Shown here: positions 1 through 8,073 of the stretch, in pieces | How positions within the stretch are numbered: position 1 is the first letter of the stretch | Layout of the letters: every line of letters begins with the position of its first letter | NCBI GenBank assembly: GCA_020059445.1 | Contig: JAGVCB010000124.1 | Coordinates: 1-8,793, forward strand | Length of the DNA: 8,793 nucleotides | Source of the DNA: Polynucleobacter sp. | Lineage (GTDB): Bacteria; Pseudomonadota; Gammaproteobacteria; Burkholderiales; Burkholderiaceae | Reading direction: 5' to 3' | Translations under genes and position numbers: made by a program | The notes under the pieces: generated by a model | The model's input: the letters and a program-made list of their open reading frames with translations, nothing else | What the model was told of the DNA's origin: nothing | Database searches by the model: none

Positions 1-237
1 GCGTGTTGAAAAAATCTTGATGCGGTCACCATTGACCACCATGTGATCACCGTCTACTGTGACAGTACCTGGGAAACGACCATGCGCTGAATCATATTGG
101 GTCAAGTGAGCATTGATATCAATACCACCCAATCCATTGATTGCTACCACTTTGATGTCATCGCGCTTCTCTTCATAAATGGCGCGAACCACCATGCGAC
201 CGATACGACCATAACCGTTAATTGCAATTTTTATCAT
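1..237 (-). CDS. gap (cbbG): Glyceraldehyde-3-phosphate dehydrogenase, type I (N-terminal part, cut by window edge)
   Basis: The first 79 codons of a phosphorylating GAPDH are visible and the rest lies beyond base 1. The enzyme interconverts 1,3-bisphosphoglycerate and glyceraldehyde-3-phosphate, which is the reductive step of the Calvin cycle, in the cytoplasm. The Rossmann start is clear: INGYGRIGR at residues 6-14 is the GxGxxG nucleotide-binding loop, and [10 protein letters not shown] follows about 35 residues after it, as in all type I GAPDHs. The ATG at 237 is preceded by GAGGG at good spacing. At the end of the second strand the usual IND is ING (Gly35). The missing Asp normally binds the adenosine ribose of NAD, so NADP(H) tolerance is inferred. 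The gene follows cbbY after a 46-bp AT-rich spacer on the same strand and is probably the distal part of the cbb operon. The family call is very safe; cofactor use is an inference. The catalytic Cys is outside the window. Confidence 0.96.
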   Translation of the reverse strand, partial: MIKIAINGYGRIGRMVVRAIYEEKRDDIKVVAINGLGGIDINAHLTQYDSAHGRFPGTVTVDGDHMVVNGDRIKIFSTR

Positions 238-283
238 ACATCCCTCATTCAATGACTCTTAATATTTATTTTTTAACTTTTAA
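238..283 (-). other. AT-rich spacer between cbbY and gap
   Basis: This 46-bp spacer is the longest inside the operon and only about ten of its bases are G or C. It holds the gap ribosome-binding site (GAGGG, just before the ATG at 237). No inverted repeat typical of a terminator is seen. Weak -35/-10-like boxes can be drawn in such AT-rich DNA, but none is convincing, so an internal promoter for gap is only a possibility. Confidence 0.4.
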
Positions 284-1042
284 TTAATACAAATTACTTA
301 ACTCAAATTCAATATGACTCAAGCCTTCTACGATCACTTTTGCGTTATCAAGATGATCATTAGCGAAAAAGTGGCTTCTTACTCCAATAAAGTCCATCCC
401 AGCTGCATGTGCAGCTTTTGCGCCATTATCAGAATCCTCAATCACCAAACATTTTGATGGCGAAATATTCAATTGATTTGCCGCCAATATATAAGCCTCA
501 GGATCTGGTTTTTTGCGCTCAACTTTTTCACCACAAACAATGATCTTAGGTTCAATATCAACTCGACCTTTGATGGAGTTATTCCACAAGCTATCCCAAT
601 TTGATTGACTGGTTGTGGTAACCACCCCCCACTGACGATTTAGGTGCCAGATTTTTTTAATCAAACTAAAAAAACCTTTTCTAGGTTCAACAATGCCTGT
701 GCTCATTAATCGAGCATAAATTTCATTTTTGCTTTGATGAACTTGCTTTAAAAATTCATCGCTGTGATAGTCCTTGAGTTGGCCCGTTGACTCGAGCATA
801 GCTCTGTATGCCTTTAAACGCTCATGACCACCTGTTATTTTCAGAAGCTCTCTATATTGACTACTGTCCCACGACCAGTTCATCTTATGTGTAGCAAATG
901 CACAATTAAAAGCTGGAAGATGACCAATTGCTTCAGTTTCCGCAATCGTGCCATCTAAATCAAATAAGACAATATCGTAGCCTCTTAAGTTAATCAGACT
1001 TTTTCCGATACTACCGTCTTTAATCATGCATGAAAAGGTCAT
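284..1042 (-). CDS. cbbY: CbbY, HAD-family xylulose-1,5-bisphosphate phosphatase
   Basis: This 252-residue protein is a HAD-superfamily phosphatase of the CbbY type. In Rhodobacter and plants CbbY dephosphorylates xylulose-1,5-bisphosphate, a tight inhibitor formed by RuBisCO misfire, to xylulose-5-phosphate. Motif I is DLDGT at 28-32 (Asp28 nucleophile, Asp30 acid/base). Motif II is TTTS at 142-145, the motif III lysine lies in KKPDP at 177-181, and motif IV is ED at 202-203. The cap has the CbbY-like stretches AFNCAFA, WSWD and TGGHERL (70-76), which separate it from ordinary beta-phosphoglucomutases and from CbbZ. The ATG overlaps the fba stop in an ATGA arrangement and has GAAGG about 10 nt upstream, so translational coupling is likely. 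This start gives about 20 extra residues before the HAD core compared with typical CbbY. Met6 is an alternative start but lacks a visible Shine-Dalgarno. A general sugar-phosphate phosphatase role cannot be excluded, but the cbb context supports CbbY. Confidence 0.9.
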   Translation of the reverse strand: MTFSCMIKDGSIGKSLINLRGYDIVLFDLDGTIAETEAIGHLPAFNCAFATHKMNWSWDSSQYRELLKITGGHERLKAYRAMLESTGQLKDYHSDEFLKQVHQSKNEIYARLMSTGIVEPRKGFFSLIKKIWHLNRQWGVVTTTSQSNWDSLWNNSIKGRVDIEPKIIVCGEKVERKKPDPEAYILAANQLNISPSKCLVIEDSDNGAKAAHAAGMDFIGVRSHFFANDHLDNAKVIVEGLSHIEFELSNLY

Positions 1043-2103
1043 TTGATCACTGCCTTCAAGTCGCCTTTGGTGTATTTTGCAGCCATGTTATCCATGCTGA
1101 TAGTTTTAATCTTAGATGCTTGACCAGCACTACCGAAGGCAATGAAACGGTCATGACAGATGCCCCGCGCAGCCGCTGTGGCCACCTTAAAAAATGCTCG
1201 TGGGTCAAATTCCTCTGGCTTTTCTGCCATCAGTTTTCGCATTGCTCCAGTCATCGCTAAGCGAATATCTGTGTCAATATTTACCTTTCTAACGCCATTC
1301 TTAATACCTTCAACAATTTCTTCAACTGGTACGCCGTAGGTCTCTTTGATAGCACCACCATATTGACGGATTGTTTCTAACCATTCTTGAGGAACACTTG
1401 ATGAGCCGTGCATCACTAAATGAGTATTTGGAATACGCTGGTGAATCGCTTTAATACGATCAATCGCTAAAATATCACCTGTTGGTGGGCGGCTAAATTT
1501 ATAAGCCCCATGACTTGTTCCAATCGCAATTGCCAATGCATCTACTTGAGTTTCTTTAACAAACTCTGCAGCTTCATCCGGATCTGTCAATAGTTGTGAG
1601 TGATCTAAAACACCCTCTGCACCAACACCATCCTCCTCGCCAGCAGTGCCTGTTTCCAAAGATCCCAAGCAGCCCAACTCACCCTCAACTGAAACGCCAA
1701 CCGCATGAGCCATTTCTACAACTCGCTTGGTCACATCAACGTTATATTCATAAGAGGCTGGTGTTTTGGCATCTTCACGCAAAGATCCATCCATCATGAC
1801 ACTAGAAAAACCACTGCGGATAGACATTTGGCAAACGGCTGGCGATGATCCATGGTCCTGATGTAAACAAACTGGAATATGCGGATACTGCTCAGTAGCA
1901 GCCTGAACCATCAAGCGTAAAAATGATTCGCCAGCGTACTTTCTAGCACCTGCTGATGCTTGCAAAATAACAGGGCTGTCAAGCTCATCAGCGGCCTGCA
2001 TGATGGCATGGATTTGCTCCATGTTATTGACGTTAAATGCTGCCAAACCATACTGCTGTTCTGCAGCGTGATCTAATAATTGTCTAAGTGAAATTAAAGC
2101 CAT
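1039..2103 (-). CDS. fba (cbbA): Fructose-1,6-bisphosphate aldolase, class II, Calvin subtype
   Basis: This 354-residue zinc-dependent aldolase joins DHAP to glyceraldehyde-3-phosphate, and in the Calvin cycle also to erythrose-4-phosphate to give sedoheptulose-1,7-bisphosphate. The class II landmarks are in order. HQDHG at 81-85 contains the catalytic Asp83 and zinc-ligand His84. VEGELG follows at 139-144. SHGAYKF has zinc-ligand His198, MHGSS has His232, and NIDTD at 275-279 forms the DHAP phosphate/substrate site. The length and the block GCLGSLETG at 144-152 match the Calvin-cycle/Burkholderiales branch (CbbA), not the short FbaA-like or tagatose enzymes. The ATG at 2103 follows AAGGA with about 7 nt spacing. 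It sits 35 bp after pgk and its TGA overlaps the cbbY ATG. No key residue is missing. Function is near certain. Confidence 0.97.
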   Translation of the reverse strand: MALISLRQLLDHAAEQQYGLAAFNVNNMEQIHAIMQAADELDSPVILQASAGARKYAGESFLRLMVQAATEQYPHIPVCLHQDHGSSPAVCQMSIRSGFSSVMMDGSLREDAKTPASYEYNVDVTKRVVEMAHAVGVSVEGELGCLGSLETGTAGEEDGVGAEGVLDHSQLLTDPDEAAEFVKETQVDALAIAIGTSHGAYKFSRPPTGDILAIDRIKAIHQRIPNTHLVMHGSSSVPQEWLETIRQYGGAIKETYGVPVEEIVEGIKNGVRKVNIDTDIRLAMTGAMRKLMAEKPEEFDPRAFFKVATAAARGICHDRFIAFGSAGQASKIKTISMDNMAAKYTKGDLKAVIK

Positions 2104-2138
2104 GATGATGTCCTTGTGAAATTTTTAAATTAAGTGAA

Positions 2139-3323
2139 CTATTGAGAAGCTCGTTGAGTCAAGATTTCTACAGCAGGAAGAGTTTTTCCTTCAAGAAATT
2201 CCAAGAACGCACCGCCACCCGTTGAGATGTAATCAATTTGATTGCTGATGTCATATTTAGTGATTGCAGCCAATGTGTCGCCACCACCACCAATCGTGAA
2301 TGCTGGTGAATGAGCAATCGCAGCGGCCAACATCTTGGTACCGCCACCAAATTGCTCAATTTCAAATACGCCCATCGGTCCATTCCAAACGATCGTTCCT
2401 GCATTTGAAATAATCATGGCTAACTTGGCAGCTGTTCTTGGGCCAATATCTAAAATCATGTCATCATCTTGAACTTGATCTGCCATCACCTTGTTGGCTC
2501 TTGCTTGCGCAGAAAATTCGTTAGCCACAATCACATCGGTTGGAATTGGCACCTCTGCACCGCGCGCCTCCATCATTTCCATGATTTCTTTAGCTTCATT
2601 GACCAAATCTGGTTCAGCTAACGACTTTCCAATGGGAAGACCTTTGGCCAATAAAAAAGTATTTGCAATACCGCCACCCACGATCAACTGATCAACTTTA
2701 GTAGCTAATGTTTTTAAGATAGTAAGTTTGGTTGAAACTTTAGACCCTGCAACGATTGCGACCAAAGGTTTTTGTGGACTGAGCAGAGCCTTACCAAGCG
2801 CATCAAGCTCAGCAGCCATTAGTGGGCCAGCGCAAGCCACCTTGGCATACTTTGCAACTCCATGAGTGGTTGCTTCTGCACGGTGCGCCGTACCAAATGC
2901 ATCATTGACGTAAACGTCACACAATTCAGCTATTTTTTTTGCTAAACCATCGTCGTTTTTCTTTTCGCCTTTATTGACTCGGCAGTTTTCTAATAAAACT
3001 ACTTCGCCTGGCGCGACCTTGACTCCACCCTCAACCCAATTGGATATCAATGGAACTTTTCTACCCAACAAATCTGCAATTCTTAAAGCAATCGGCCCTA
3101 AAGTGTCTTCTGGTGAAAACTCACCTTCAATAGGTCGACCCAAATGGGAAGTCACCATAACAGCCGCACCCTGATCCAGTGCATATTGAATCGCAGGAAT
3201 TGATGCTCGTATACGTGTGTCATCCATGATCACGCCAGTATCATTTTGCGGAACATTCAAATCAGCGCGAATAAATACTCTTTTGCCTTTCAAATAGACA
3301 TCGGACATCCTTAAGAAATTCAT
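2139..3323 (-). CDS. pgk (cbbK): Phosphoglycerate kinase
   Basis: This 394-residue protein phosphorylates 3-phosphoglycerate, the RuBisCO product, to 1,3-bisphosphoglycerate using ATP. Both lobes are complete. RADLNVP at 19-25 and DDTRIRAS at 34-41 bind phosphoglycerate, with HLGRP at 60-64. The C-terminal nucleotide lobe has GSKVSTKL at 193-200, WNGPMGVFE at 313-321 and GGGGDT at 345-350, ending in [14 protein letters not shown]. Length is close to the usual 387-395. The ATG at 3323 shares its A with the cbbZ TGA stop (TGATG) and has AGGGGA just upstream, which supports this start and coupled translation. Met6 ([10 protein letters not shown]) would also fit the family but is less well placed. 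Followed by fba after 35 bp. In this operon it acts in the assimilatory direction, though it may also be the only pgk in the genome; that cannot be told here. Confidence 0.97.
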   Translation of the reverse strand: MNFLRMSDVYLKGKRVFIRADLNVPQNDTGVIMDDTRIRASIPAIQYALDQGAAVMVTSHLGRPIEGEFSPEDTLGPIALRIADLLGRKVPLISNWVEGGVKVAPGEVVLLENCRVNKGEKKNDDGLAKKIAELCDVYVNDAFGTAHRAEATTHGVAKYAKVACAGPLMAAELDALGKALLSPQKPLVAIVAGSKVSTKLTILKTLATKVDQLIVGGGIANTFLLAKGLPIGKSLAEPDLVNEAKEIMEMMEARGAEVPIPTDVIVANEFSAQARANKVMADQVQDDDMILDIGPRTAAKLAMIISNAGTIVWNGPMGVFEIEQFGGGTKMLAAAIAHSPAFTIGGGGDTLAAITKYDISNQIDYISTGGGAFLEFLEGKTLPAVEILTQRASQ

Positions 3324-3979
3324 CAGATTCCCCTGAAATAATTTGGCACATCTGAAATATCTGGCACCAAGCGATCAGGATCAGCCATGCTGATAGGACG
3401 ACCATGGTTATAGCCATATGGCACTGCCCAACACACAACACCTGCAGCCTTTGCTGTTGCTACGTCAATTTCAGAGTCGCCAATGAATAAACTATGGCCT
3501 ACACTTGTGTGCAATTGTTGTAAACAATGTTCAATAACTCCAGGATGAGGCTTCTTAACTGGCAGTGTATCGCCACAAATGATCATGTCAAAATATTTTT
3601 CAAGATCATGTGCCGCCAATACTCTATTGGTGAAACGTGTTTCTTTATTAGTAATGATTGCTTGCTTAACACCAATACTTTTTACTTTCTCTAGCGTTTC
3701 AATTACTTTTGGAAAAGGAAAGCTTGATGTGCCAGCAGTCTCTTGATAATGAACAATGAAACGCTCCATCACCTTATCCCAAGACTCATTTTTATTGCCT
3801 GATGTTGCAGCCCATGCTTGCTGCATCAGCCATCCTGTGCCATGACCGATCCATCGACGAACATCGCTTTCATCAACGCCTCGGCACTCAAAATCAGATA
3901 AAGTTAAATTGACTGCTTGAGTAATTTCATTAGCAGTATCAAGCAGCGTTCCATCTAGGTCGTACATCACTAAGGCCAT
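3323..3979 (-). CDS. gph (cbbZ): Phosphoglycolate phosphatase (CbbZ/Gph), HAD family
   Basis: This 218-residue HAD hydrolase is predicted to dephosphorylate 2-phosphoglycolate, the toxic product of RuBisCO oxygenation, feeding glycolate to photorespiratory salvage. Motif I is DLDGT at 7-11 (nucleophile Asp7, Asp9). ITNKE at 109-113 carries the motif II Thr110, and KKPHP at 142-146 carries the motif III lysine. GDSEID at 167-172 is the motif IV acidic loop typical of Gph. The cap has the Gph-like [12 protein letters not shown] stretch (44-55). The ATG at 3979 has AAGGA close upstream. It lies 29 bp after tkt and overlaps pgk by one base. Position directly after cbbT is the same as in the Cupriavidus cbb operon, which supports CbbZ over a generic Gph. 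It is a different HAD subgroup from the CbbY encoded further down the operon. Confidence 0.93.
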   Translation of the reverse strand: MALVMYDLDGTLLDTANEITQAVNLTLSDFECRGVDESDVRRWIGHGTGWLMQQAWAATSGNKNESWDKVMERFIVHYQETAGTSSFPFPKVIETLEKVKSIGVKQAIITNKETRFTNRVLAAHDLEKYFDMIICGDTLPVKKPHPGVIEHCLQQLHTSVGHSLFIGDSEIDVATAKAAGVVCWAVPYGYNHGRPISMADPDRLVPDISDVPNYFRGI

Positions 3980-4008
3980 GGTGATTCCTTATGTTTCAAT
4001 AATTAAAC

Positions 4009-6000
4009 TTATACAAGCGAGACCAAACGATCCGCTGTTACGCCCAAATAGTTGTAGACCAACGGTGCTGGAGCGGATTCGCCAAAACGGTTAATGCCCA
4101 CAACATCCCCCTCAAGGCCAACATACTTTCTCCAAAAATCAGCATGACCTGCTTCGATTGCCAGGCGTCTTACTTTTGGAGGCAAAACAGAATCTTTCCA
4201 AGCTTGGTCTTGTTGATCAAAAAGGGTTGTGCATGGCATTGACACAACACTCACCTCTTTACCCAAAGCCCTTAACTTTTGTTGCGCTTCCATCGCCAAA
4301 GATACTTCTGAGCCAGTCGCAATCAATACAGCAAATGGCTGACCTTTTGCAGGAGAAAGAACATAGCCACCTTTTCGAATACCCTCTTCACGCTGAGGAT
4401 CAGCTGTGTATTGCGGTAAATTTTGACGAGATAGGAACATGGCTGATGGGCCATCTTGACGCTCAATGGCATGAATCCAAGAAATTGCTGTTTCAAGTCC
4501 ATCACATGGTCTCCATAAATGAAGGTCTGGAATGACTCTTAAACTGCTCAAGTGCTCTACAGGCTGGTGAGTCGGTCCATCTTCACCCAAACCAATTGAA
4601 TCATGGGTCAAGACATAAATGACTCTCTGTTTCATCAGAGCACTCATACGAATGGCGTTGCGTGAGTAATCTGAGAAAACCGCAAAAGTTCCACCGTAAG
4701 GAATTAAGCCCTTGTGCAAACAAATGCCATTCATGATGGCACTCATACCAAATTCGCGCACACCATAAGAAATGTAGTTTGCAGCAGTATCAGGGTTTTG
4801 ATGCCAAGCTTTACTTGCCTTACCCGCTGTTAAATTAGAACCTGTTAAGTCTGCTGATCCACCCAGCAATTCTGGAATACCTGAAACCAAAACATCCAAA
4901 GATTGTTGTGACGATTTTCTTGTGGCAGTTGGCGCCTCAATAGACTTCATTAAGGTTAACAAAGAGGCTTTGGTTTGTGGCCAATCTGCAGGCAACTCCT
5001 GACGAATCGTGCGCTTTAATTCTTTTGCTTGATCCGGGTACTGAGAGGCATAGCTTGAGAATAATTTCTCCCAAGCTGTTTCTAAAGTCACACCCGCAGT
5101 AATAGCGTTCCATGCTTGCTTGATATCTGCTGGAATTTCAAATGGTGCATGTGGCCAATTCAGTGCCGTACGGGTTGCTTCTGTCTCTTTAGCCCCCAAT
5201 GGTGCGCCATGCACATCATGTGTGCCAGCCATATTTGGCGACCCCCAACCAATGGTTGTTTTACAAATAATTAAATTCGGGCGATCAGATTTTAGAGTTT
5301 GATCAATTGCTTTTTTTATTTCATCACTGTTATGACCATCGATTGGACCAATCACATTCCAGCCATATGATTTAAATCTAGCAGCCGTATCATCTTTGAA
5401 CCATCCACCCACATGACCATCGATAGAAATGTCATTGTCATCATAAAAACAAGTTAACTTATTCAAGCCCCAAACTCCGGCTAATGAACATGCCTCATGA
5501 CTAACACCTTCCATCAAGCAACCGTCACCCAAAAACACCCAAGTTCGGTGATCAATCATTTCATGATTTGGCTGATTAAATCTTTGAGCCAATAATTTTT
5601 CTGCCATTGCCATACCTACTGCATTGGCCAATCCCTGACCTAAAGGACCAGTGGTGGTTTCAACTCCAGGGGTAATACCCACCTCCGGGTGACCTGCGGT
5701 TTTACTATGTAGCTGACGGAATTGTTTCAAGTCATCAATCGTGACTGGGTAACCAGTCAAGTGCAATAACGCATACAACAACATAGAACCATGACCATTA
5801 GATAGCACAAATCGATCACGGTTAAACCAACTCGGATTACCAGGATTGTGTTTTAGGTAATGACGCCACAGAACTTCTGCGATATCAGCCATGCCCATGG
5901 GAGCGCCAGGGTGACCTGACTTTGCTTTTTCAACAGCGTCAATAGCCAAGAAACGCACAGCGTTGGCAAGTTGTTTTGCGCTTGTATTCGTTGCAGTCAT
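4009..6000 (-). CDS. tkt (cbbT): Transketolase
   Basis: This 663-residue thiamine-diphosphate enzyme moves two-carbon units between sugar phosphates in the Calvin regenerative branch, yielding xylulose-5-phosphate, erythrose-4-phosphate and ribose-5-phosphate. The N-terminal PP domain has [10 protein letters not shown] with His30, SNGHGS with His70, HSKTAGHPE (98-106), GPLGQG (118-123) and the ThDP/metal motif GDG 158-160 ending at Asn189. The pyrimidine domain has [10 protein letters not shown] (380-389), YGVREFGM with catalytic Glu416 and the transketolase signature [12 protein letters not shown] (472-483) with His478. A normal C-terminal domain follows. Residue 190, after the metal-binding Asn, is Asp where E. 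coli has Gly; this site varies in the family. The ATG at 6000 is preceded by only a weak Shine-Dalgarno (GAAAGAA). It lies 35 bp after prk and 29 bp before cbbZ. Whether a second tkt exists elsewhere cannot be seen. Confidence 0.97.
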   Translation of the reverse strand: MTATNTSAKQLANAVRFLAIDAVEKAKSGHPGAPMGMADIAEVLWRHYLKHNPGNPSWFNRDRFVLSNGHGSMLLYALLHLTGYPVTIDDLKQFRQLHSKTAGHPEVGITPGVETTTGPLGQGLANAVGMAMAEKLLAQRFNQPNHEMIDHRTWVFLGDGCLMEGVSHEACSLAGVWGLNKLTCFYDDNDISIDGHVGGWFKDDTAARFKSYGWNVIGPIDGHNSDEIKKAIDQTLKSDRPNLIICKTTIGWGSPNMAGTHDVHGAPLGAKETEATRTALNWPHAPFEIPADIKQAWNAITAGVTLETAWEKLFSSYASQYPDQAKELKRTIRQELPADWPQTKASLLTLMKSIEAPTATRKSSQQSLDVLVSGIPELLGGSADLTGSNLTAGKASKAWHQNPDTAANYISYGVREFGMSAIMNGICLHKGLIPYGGTFAVFSDYSRNAIRMSALMKQRVIYVLTHDSIGLGEDGPTHQPVEHLSSLRVIPDLHLWRPCDGLETAISWIHAIERQDGPSAMFLSRQNLPQYTADPQREEGIRKGGYVLSPAKGQPFAVLIATGSEVSLAMEAQQKLRALGKEVSVVSMPCTTLFDQQDQAWKDSVLPPKVRRLAIEAGHADFWRKYVGLEGDVVGINRFGESAPAPLVYNYLGVTADRLVSLV

Positions 6001-6035
6001 GATGATTCTTTCAATTAATTAGTTTGATAAATGAT

Positions 6036-6908
6036 TTAAATACGACGCTTCATATCCATCAAACGAAGAATCATTGGTGTAAAAATCAATTGCATGGCCA
6101 AGCCCATTTTGCCGCCGGGAATCACCAATGTATTTGGACGAGTCATCATAGAACCATCTAACATTGAAATGAGGTATGGGAAATCAATACCTTTTGGATT
6201 TGCGAAGCGAATCACCACCATACTTTCATCCGCACTTGGAATATCTTTAGCGATGAATGGATTAGATGTGTCAACGGTAGGCACACGCTGAAAGTTCACA
6301 TGAGTCTTTGAGAATTGTGGGCAGATATGCTTCATGTAATCAGGCATACGGCGCAAAATGGTGTCAACAACAGCATCTTGTGAATAGCCTCGCATATTTT
6401 GGTCACGGTGAAGTTTTTGAATCCACTCCAAATTGATAATAGGCACCACACCTACCAATAAATCAACATGTCTTGCTACGTTGGCATCTTCACCAACATA
6501 AGCGCCATGCAAACCTTCATAAAACAATAAGTCAGCACCTGGCTCCATGTTTTTCCAGGGTGTGAAAGTACCTGGATCCTGCTTGAACTCAGCGCCCTCA
6601 GCTGCATCATGGATGTATTTACGGTATTTTCCTGAGCCGGTCTCACCAAATGTTTTGAAAATTTCCTCTAACTCTTTTAGTAAGTTAGCTTCTGGACCAA
6701 AGTGACTAAAGTGGTTATTGCCTTTTTCTAATTCTTTCTTCATTTGCTCACGCATTGACATGCGATCAAAGCGATGCATTGAGTCGCCTTCAAGAACTTG
6801 AGCCTTGATACCATCACGTCTAAAAATATGTTGAAAGCTCTTCATCACCGTTGTTGTTCCAGCGCCTGAAGAACCTGTCACAGCAACAATAGGATATTTA
6901 ACTGACAT
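6036..6908 (-). CDS. prk (cbbP): Phosphoribulokinase, class I bacterial type
   Basis: This 290-residue kinase makes ribulose-1,5-bisphosphate from ribulose-5-phosphate and ATP, one of the two reactions unique to the Calvin cycle. The P-loop GSSGAGTTT lies at 12-20. Residues known from the Rhodobacter sphaeroides enzyme are at the same positions: Asp42 (catalytic base) and His45 in GDSMHRF, Arg49, Glu131 in YEGLHG, and Lys165, Arg168 and Asp169 in the EWIQKLHRD block (161-169). DTSNPFIA and VIRFANPKGIDFPYL complete the proteobacterial class I pattern. The redox cysteines of plant/cyanobacterial class II enzymes are not expected in this class; class I enzymes are octamers activated by NADH. The ATG at 6908 has GGAGAG upstream. 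It is 28 bp after fbp. Paralogous PrkB proteins occur in heterotrophs, but the full cbb setting and CbbP-like sequence make a true Calvin PRK the best call. Confidence 0.96.
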   Translation of the reverse strand: MSVKYPIVAVTGSSGAGTTTVMKSFQHIFRRDGIKAQVLEGDSMHRFDRMSMREQMKKELEKGNNHFSHFGPEANLLKELEEIFKTFGETGSGKYRKYIHDAAEGAEFKQDPGTFTPWKNMEPGADLLFYEGLHGAYVGEDANVARHVDLLVGVVPIINLEWIQKLHRDQNMRGYSQDAVVDTILRRMPDYMKHICPQFSKTHVNFQRVPTVDTSNPFIAKDIPSADESMVVIRFANPKGIDFPYLISMLDGSMMTRPNTLVIPGGKMGLAMQLIFTPMILRLMDMKRRI

Positions 6909-6936
6909 TTTTTCTCTCCAATTTAATCTTTAAAGA

Positions 6937-7998
6937 TCAGCGATATAGGGATCGATCACCAAATAGTGGTGATGAGTATTTTTGGTCTGATCCAGTGTCA
7001 TATTCGTGGTGATATTTTTCTATGCGCTCTACTTCATTGCGCGAACCTACAACCACTGGAATACGTTGATGAATATTTTCTGGTTGCACATCCATGATGC
7101 GTTGACGACCTGTCGACGCCAAACCTTTAGCTTGCTCAATCACAAAGCTCATGGGATTAGCCTCATACATCAAACGCAGACGCCCAGGCTTTGAAATATC
7201 TTTGGTGTCGCGCGGGTACATGAATACACCACCACGCATCAAAATACGATGAACATCAGCCACCATAGAGGCAATCCAACGCATATTGAAATCACGGCCG
7301 CGAATATCTGTTTTTCCGGCCTTGCATTCAGTCACGTAACGTTGAATTGGCGGCTCCCAAAAACGTTCGTTACTTGTATTAATCGCAAACTCACTCGTAT
7401 CAGCAGGAATCTCAATATCAGGATGAGTCAAGATGAAGTTACCTACCTCACGATCCAAAGTGAATCCATGGGTGCCTTTGCCAACCGTGATCACCAACAT
7501 TGTTGATGGTCCATAAATGGCATACCCGGCTGCCAATTGTTTGGTTCCAGCTTGCAAGTAATCAGCCATGACAGGGTCTCTGCCTTTGGGTGCTTCTAAG
7601 ATTGAGAAAATTGAACCAACTGAAACGTTCACATCAATGTTCGATGAGCCATCTAGAGGATCAAAGACAGCTAAAAATGGTCCTTTTTTTGCAGGATCAC
7701 TCACCAAGATTGGGTCATCATTTTCTTCCGATGCTAAACCTGCAATCAAACCTCCTAATTGGAAAGTATTGATAAAGGCTTTGTCTGACAGCACATCCAA
7801 TTTTTTCTGGGTTTCTCCTTGGACATTTTGGGTATCCAAGCTACCTAAAATTCCAGCCAAATCTCCCTTGGCGGTCATTGCAGATATTGCCTTGACAGCT
7901 GCAGCCACATCTACCAGTAATGCAGCTAAATCACTCTTTCCCTCAGCTTGTAACTGCTGAATTAAGAACTTTGATAAGGTGGTTCTCCCTAGATGCAT
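6937..7998 (-). CDS. fbp (cbbF): Fructose-1,6-bisphosphatase, class I
   Basis: The first gene of the operon encodes a 353-residue class I FBPase that hydrolyses fructose-1,6-bisphosphate and, in related cbb enzymes, also sedoheptulose-1,7-bisphosphate. The N-terminal RTTLSKFL is typical. Metal ligands are seen in SEEND (Glu91, Glu92) and DPLDGSSNIDVN (113-124, Asp113, Asp116). The class signature GRLRLMYEANPMSF at 272-285 includes ligand Glu279. After this most family members read EQAGG, but here it is EQAKG (Lys291), a small oddity. The slightly long length fits the CbbF branch. The ATG at 7998 follows AGGGA with good spacing; an upstream ATG at 8016-8014 is out of frame. No GlpX-type class II enzyme is present, so this enzyme probably serves both bisphosphatase steps, as inferred for other proteobacterial cbb operons. 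Confidence 0.96.
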   Translation of the reverse strand: MHLGRTTLSKFLIQQLQAEGKSDLAALLVDVAAAVKAISAMTAKGDLAGILGSLDTQNVQGETQKKLDVLSDKAFINTFQLGGLIAGLASEENDDPILVSDPAKKGPFLAVFDPLDGSSNIDVNVSVGSIFSILEAPKGRDPVMADYLQAGTKQLAAGYAIYGPSTMLVITVGKGTHGFTLDREVGNFILTHPDIEIPADTSEFAINTSNERFWEPPIQRYVTECKAGKTDIRGRDFNMRWIASMVADVHRILMRGGVFMYPRDTKDISKPGRLRLMYEANPMSFVIEQAKGLASTGRQRIMDVQPENIHQRIPVVVGSRNEVERIEKYHHEYDTGSDQKYSSPLFGDRSLYR

Positions 7999-8017
7999 AT
8001 CGTTTCCCTGTACCCAT

Positions 8018-8037
8018 ATTTAATTTATGCATTAAAT
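8018..8037. repeat. Inverted repeat ATTTAA-N8-TTAAAT
   Basis: A perfect 6-bp inverted repeat separated by 8 bp, with ATGCAT in its interior (8027-8032), overlaps the proposed -10 box and start site of the cbb operon. It contains the TAA-N8-TTA match to the loose CbbR pattern. Being composed almost entirely of A and T, it could be chance. Confidence 0.3.
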
Positions 8038-8063
8038 GTAGTTCGGTATATTCATAACATCAA
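8035..8063 (-). promoter_or_regulatory. Candidate sigma70 promoter of the cbb operon
   Basis: Reading the minus strand, TTGATG (8063-8058) and TACATT (8040-8035) are separated by 17 bp, the optimal spacing for a sigma70-type promoter; each box matches four of six consensus bases. A start near 8028 would give a leader of about 30 nt before the fbp ATG, containing its AGGGA ribosome-binding site. The weak boxes fit a promoter that needs an activator such as CbbR. Other choices are possible in this AT-rich region. Confidence 0.4.
8049..8057. repeat. Direct repeat copy 1, TATTCATAA (TTATGAATA on the minus strand)
   Basis: This 9-mer recurs exactly at 8080-8088, 31 bp away, close to three helical turns. 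A shorter form, TCATAA, occurs at 8065-8070. This copy lies inside the spacer of the candidate operon promoter, centred near -25. It may be the promoter-proximal (activation) CbbR contact, which is inference only. Confidence 0.5.
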
Positions 8064-8073
8064 ATCATAAATA

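Noticed and set aside
284..1042. HAD protein as beta-phosphoglucomutase or a second phosphoglycolate phosphatase
   Set aside because: The cap motifs WSWD and TGGHERL and the cbb context match CbbY, while the Gph role is already filled by the 3323-3979 gene.
2119..2131. AAATTTTTAAATT near-palindrome between pgk and fba as a terminator
   Set aside because: It consists only of A and T, has no GC stem or U-tract layout, and lies just upstream of a good fba ribosome-binding site in a tight operon.
2168..2404. 78-codon frame on the minus strand inside pgk in another frame
   Set aside because: It overlaps the most conserved pgk nucleotide-binding region, which fixes the true frame; the alternative peptide resembles nothing.
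4158..4535. 125-codon open frame on the + strand opposite tkt
   Set aside because: Fully antisense to the conserved C-terminal part of transketolase, with no family resemblance or start signal.
5428..5433. Transketolase Asp190 next to the metal-binding Asn189, where E. coli has Gly
   Set aside because: The residue after the metal-binding Asn differs among active transketolases (yeast has Lys), and all catalytic residues are present, so loss of function is not suggested.
7568..7960. 130-codon open frame on the + strand opposite fbp
   Set aside because: It is antisense to a certain fbp gene, has no ribosome-binding site, and its peptide is Ser/Lys/Pro-rich with no recognisable domain, as expected of a shadow frame.
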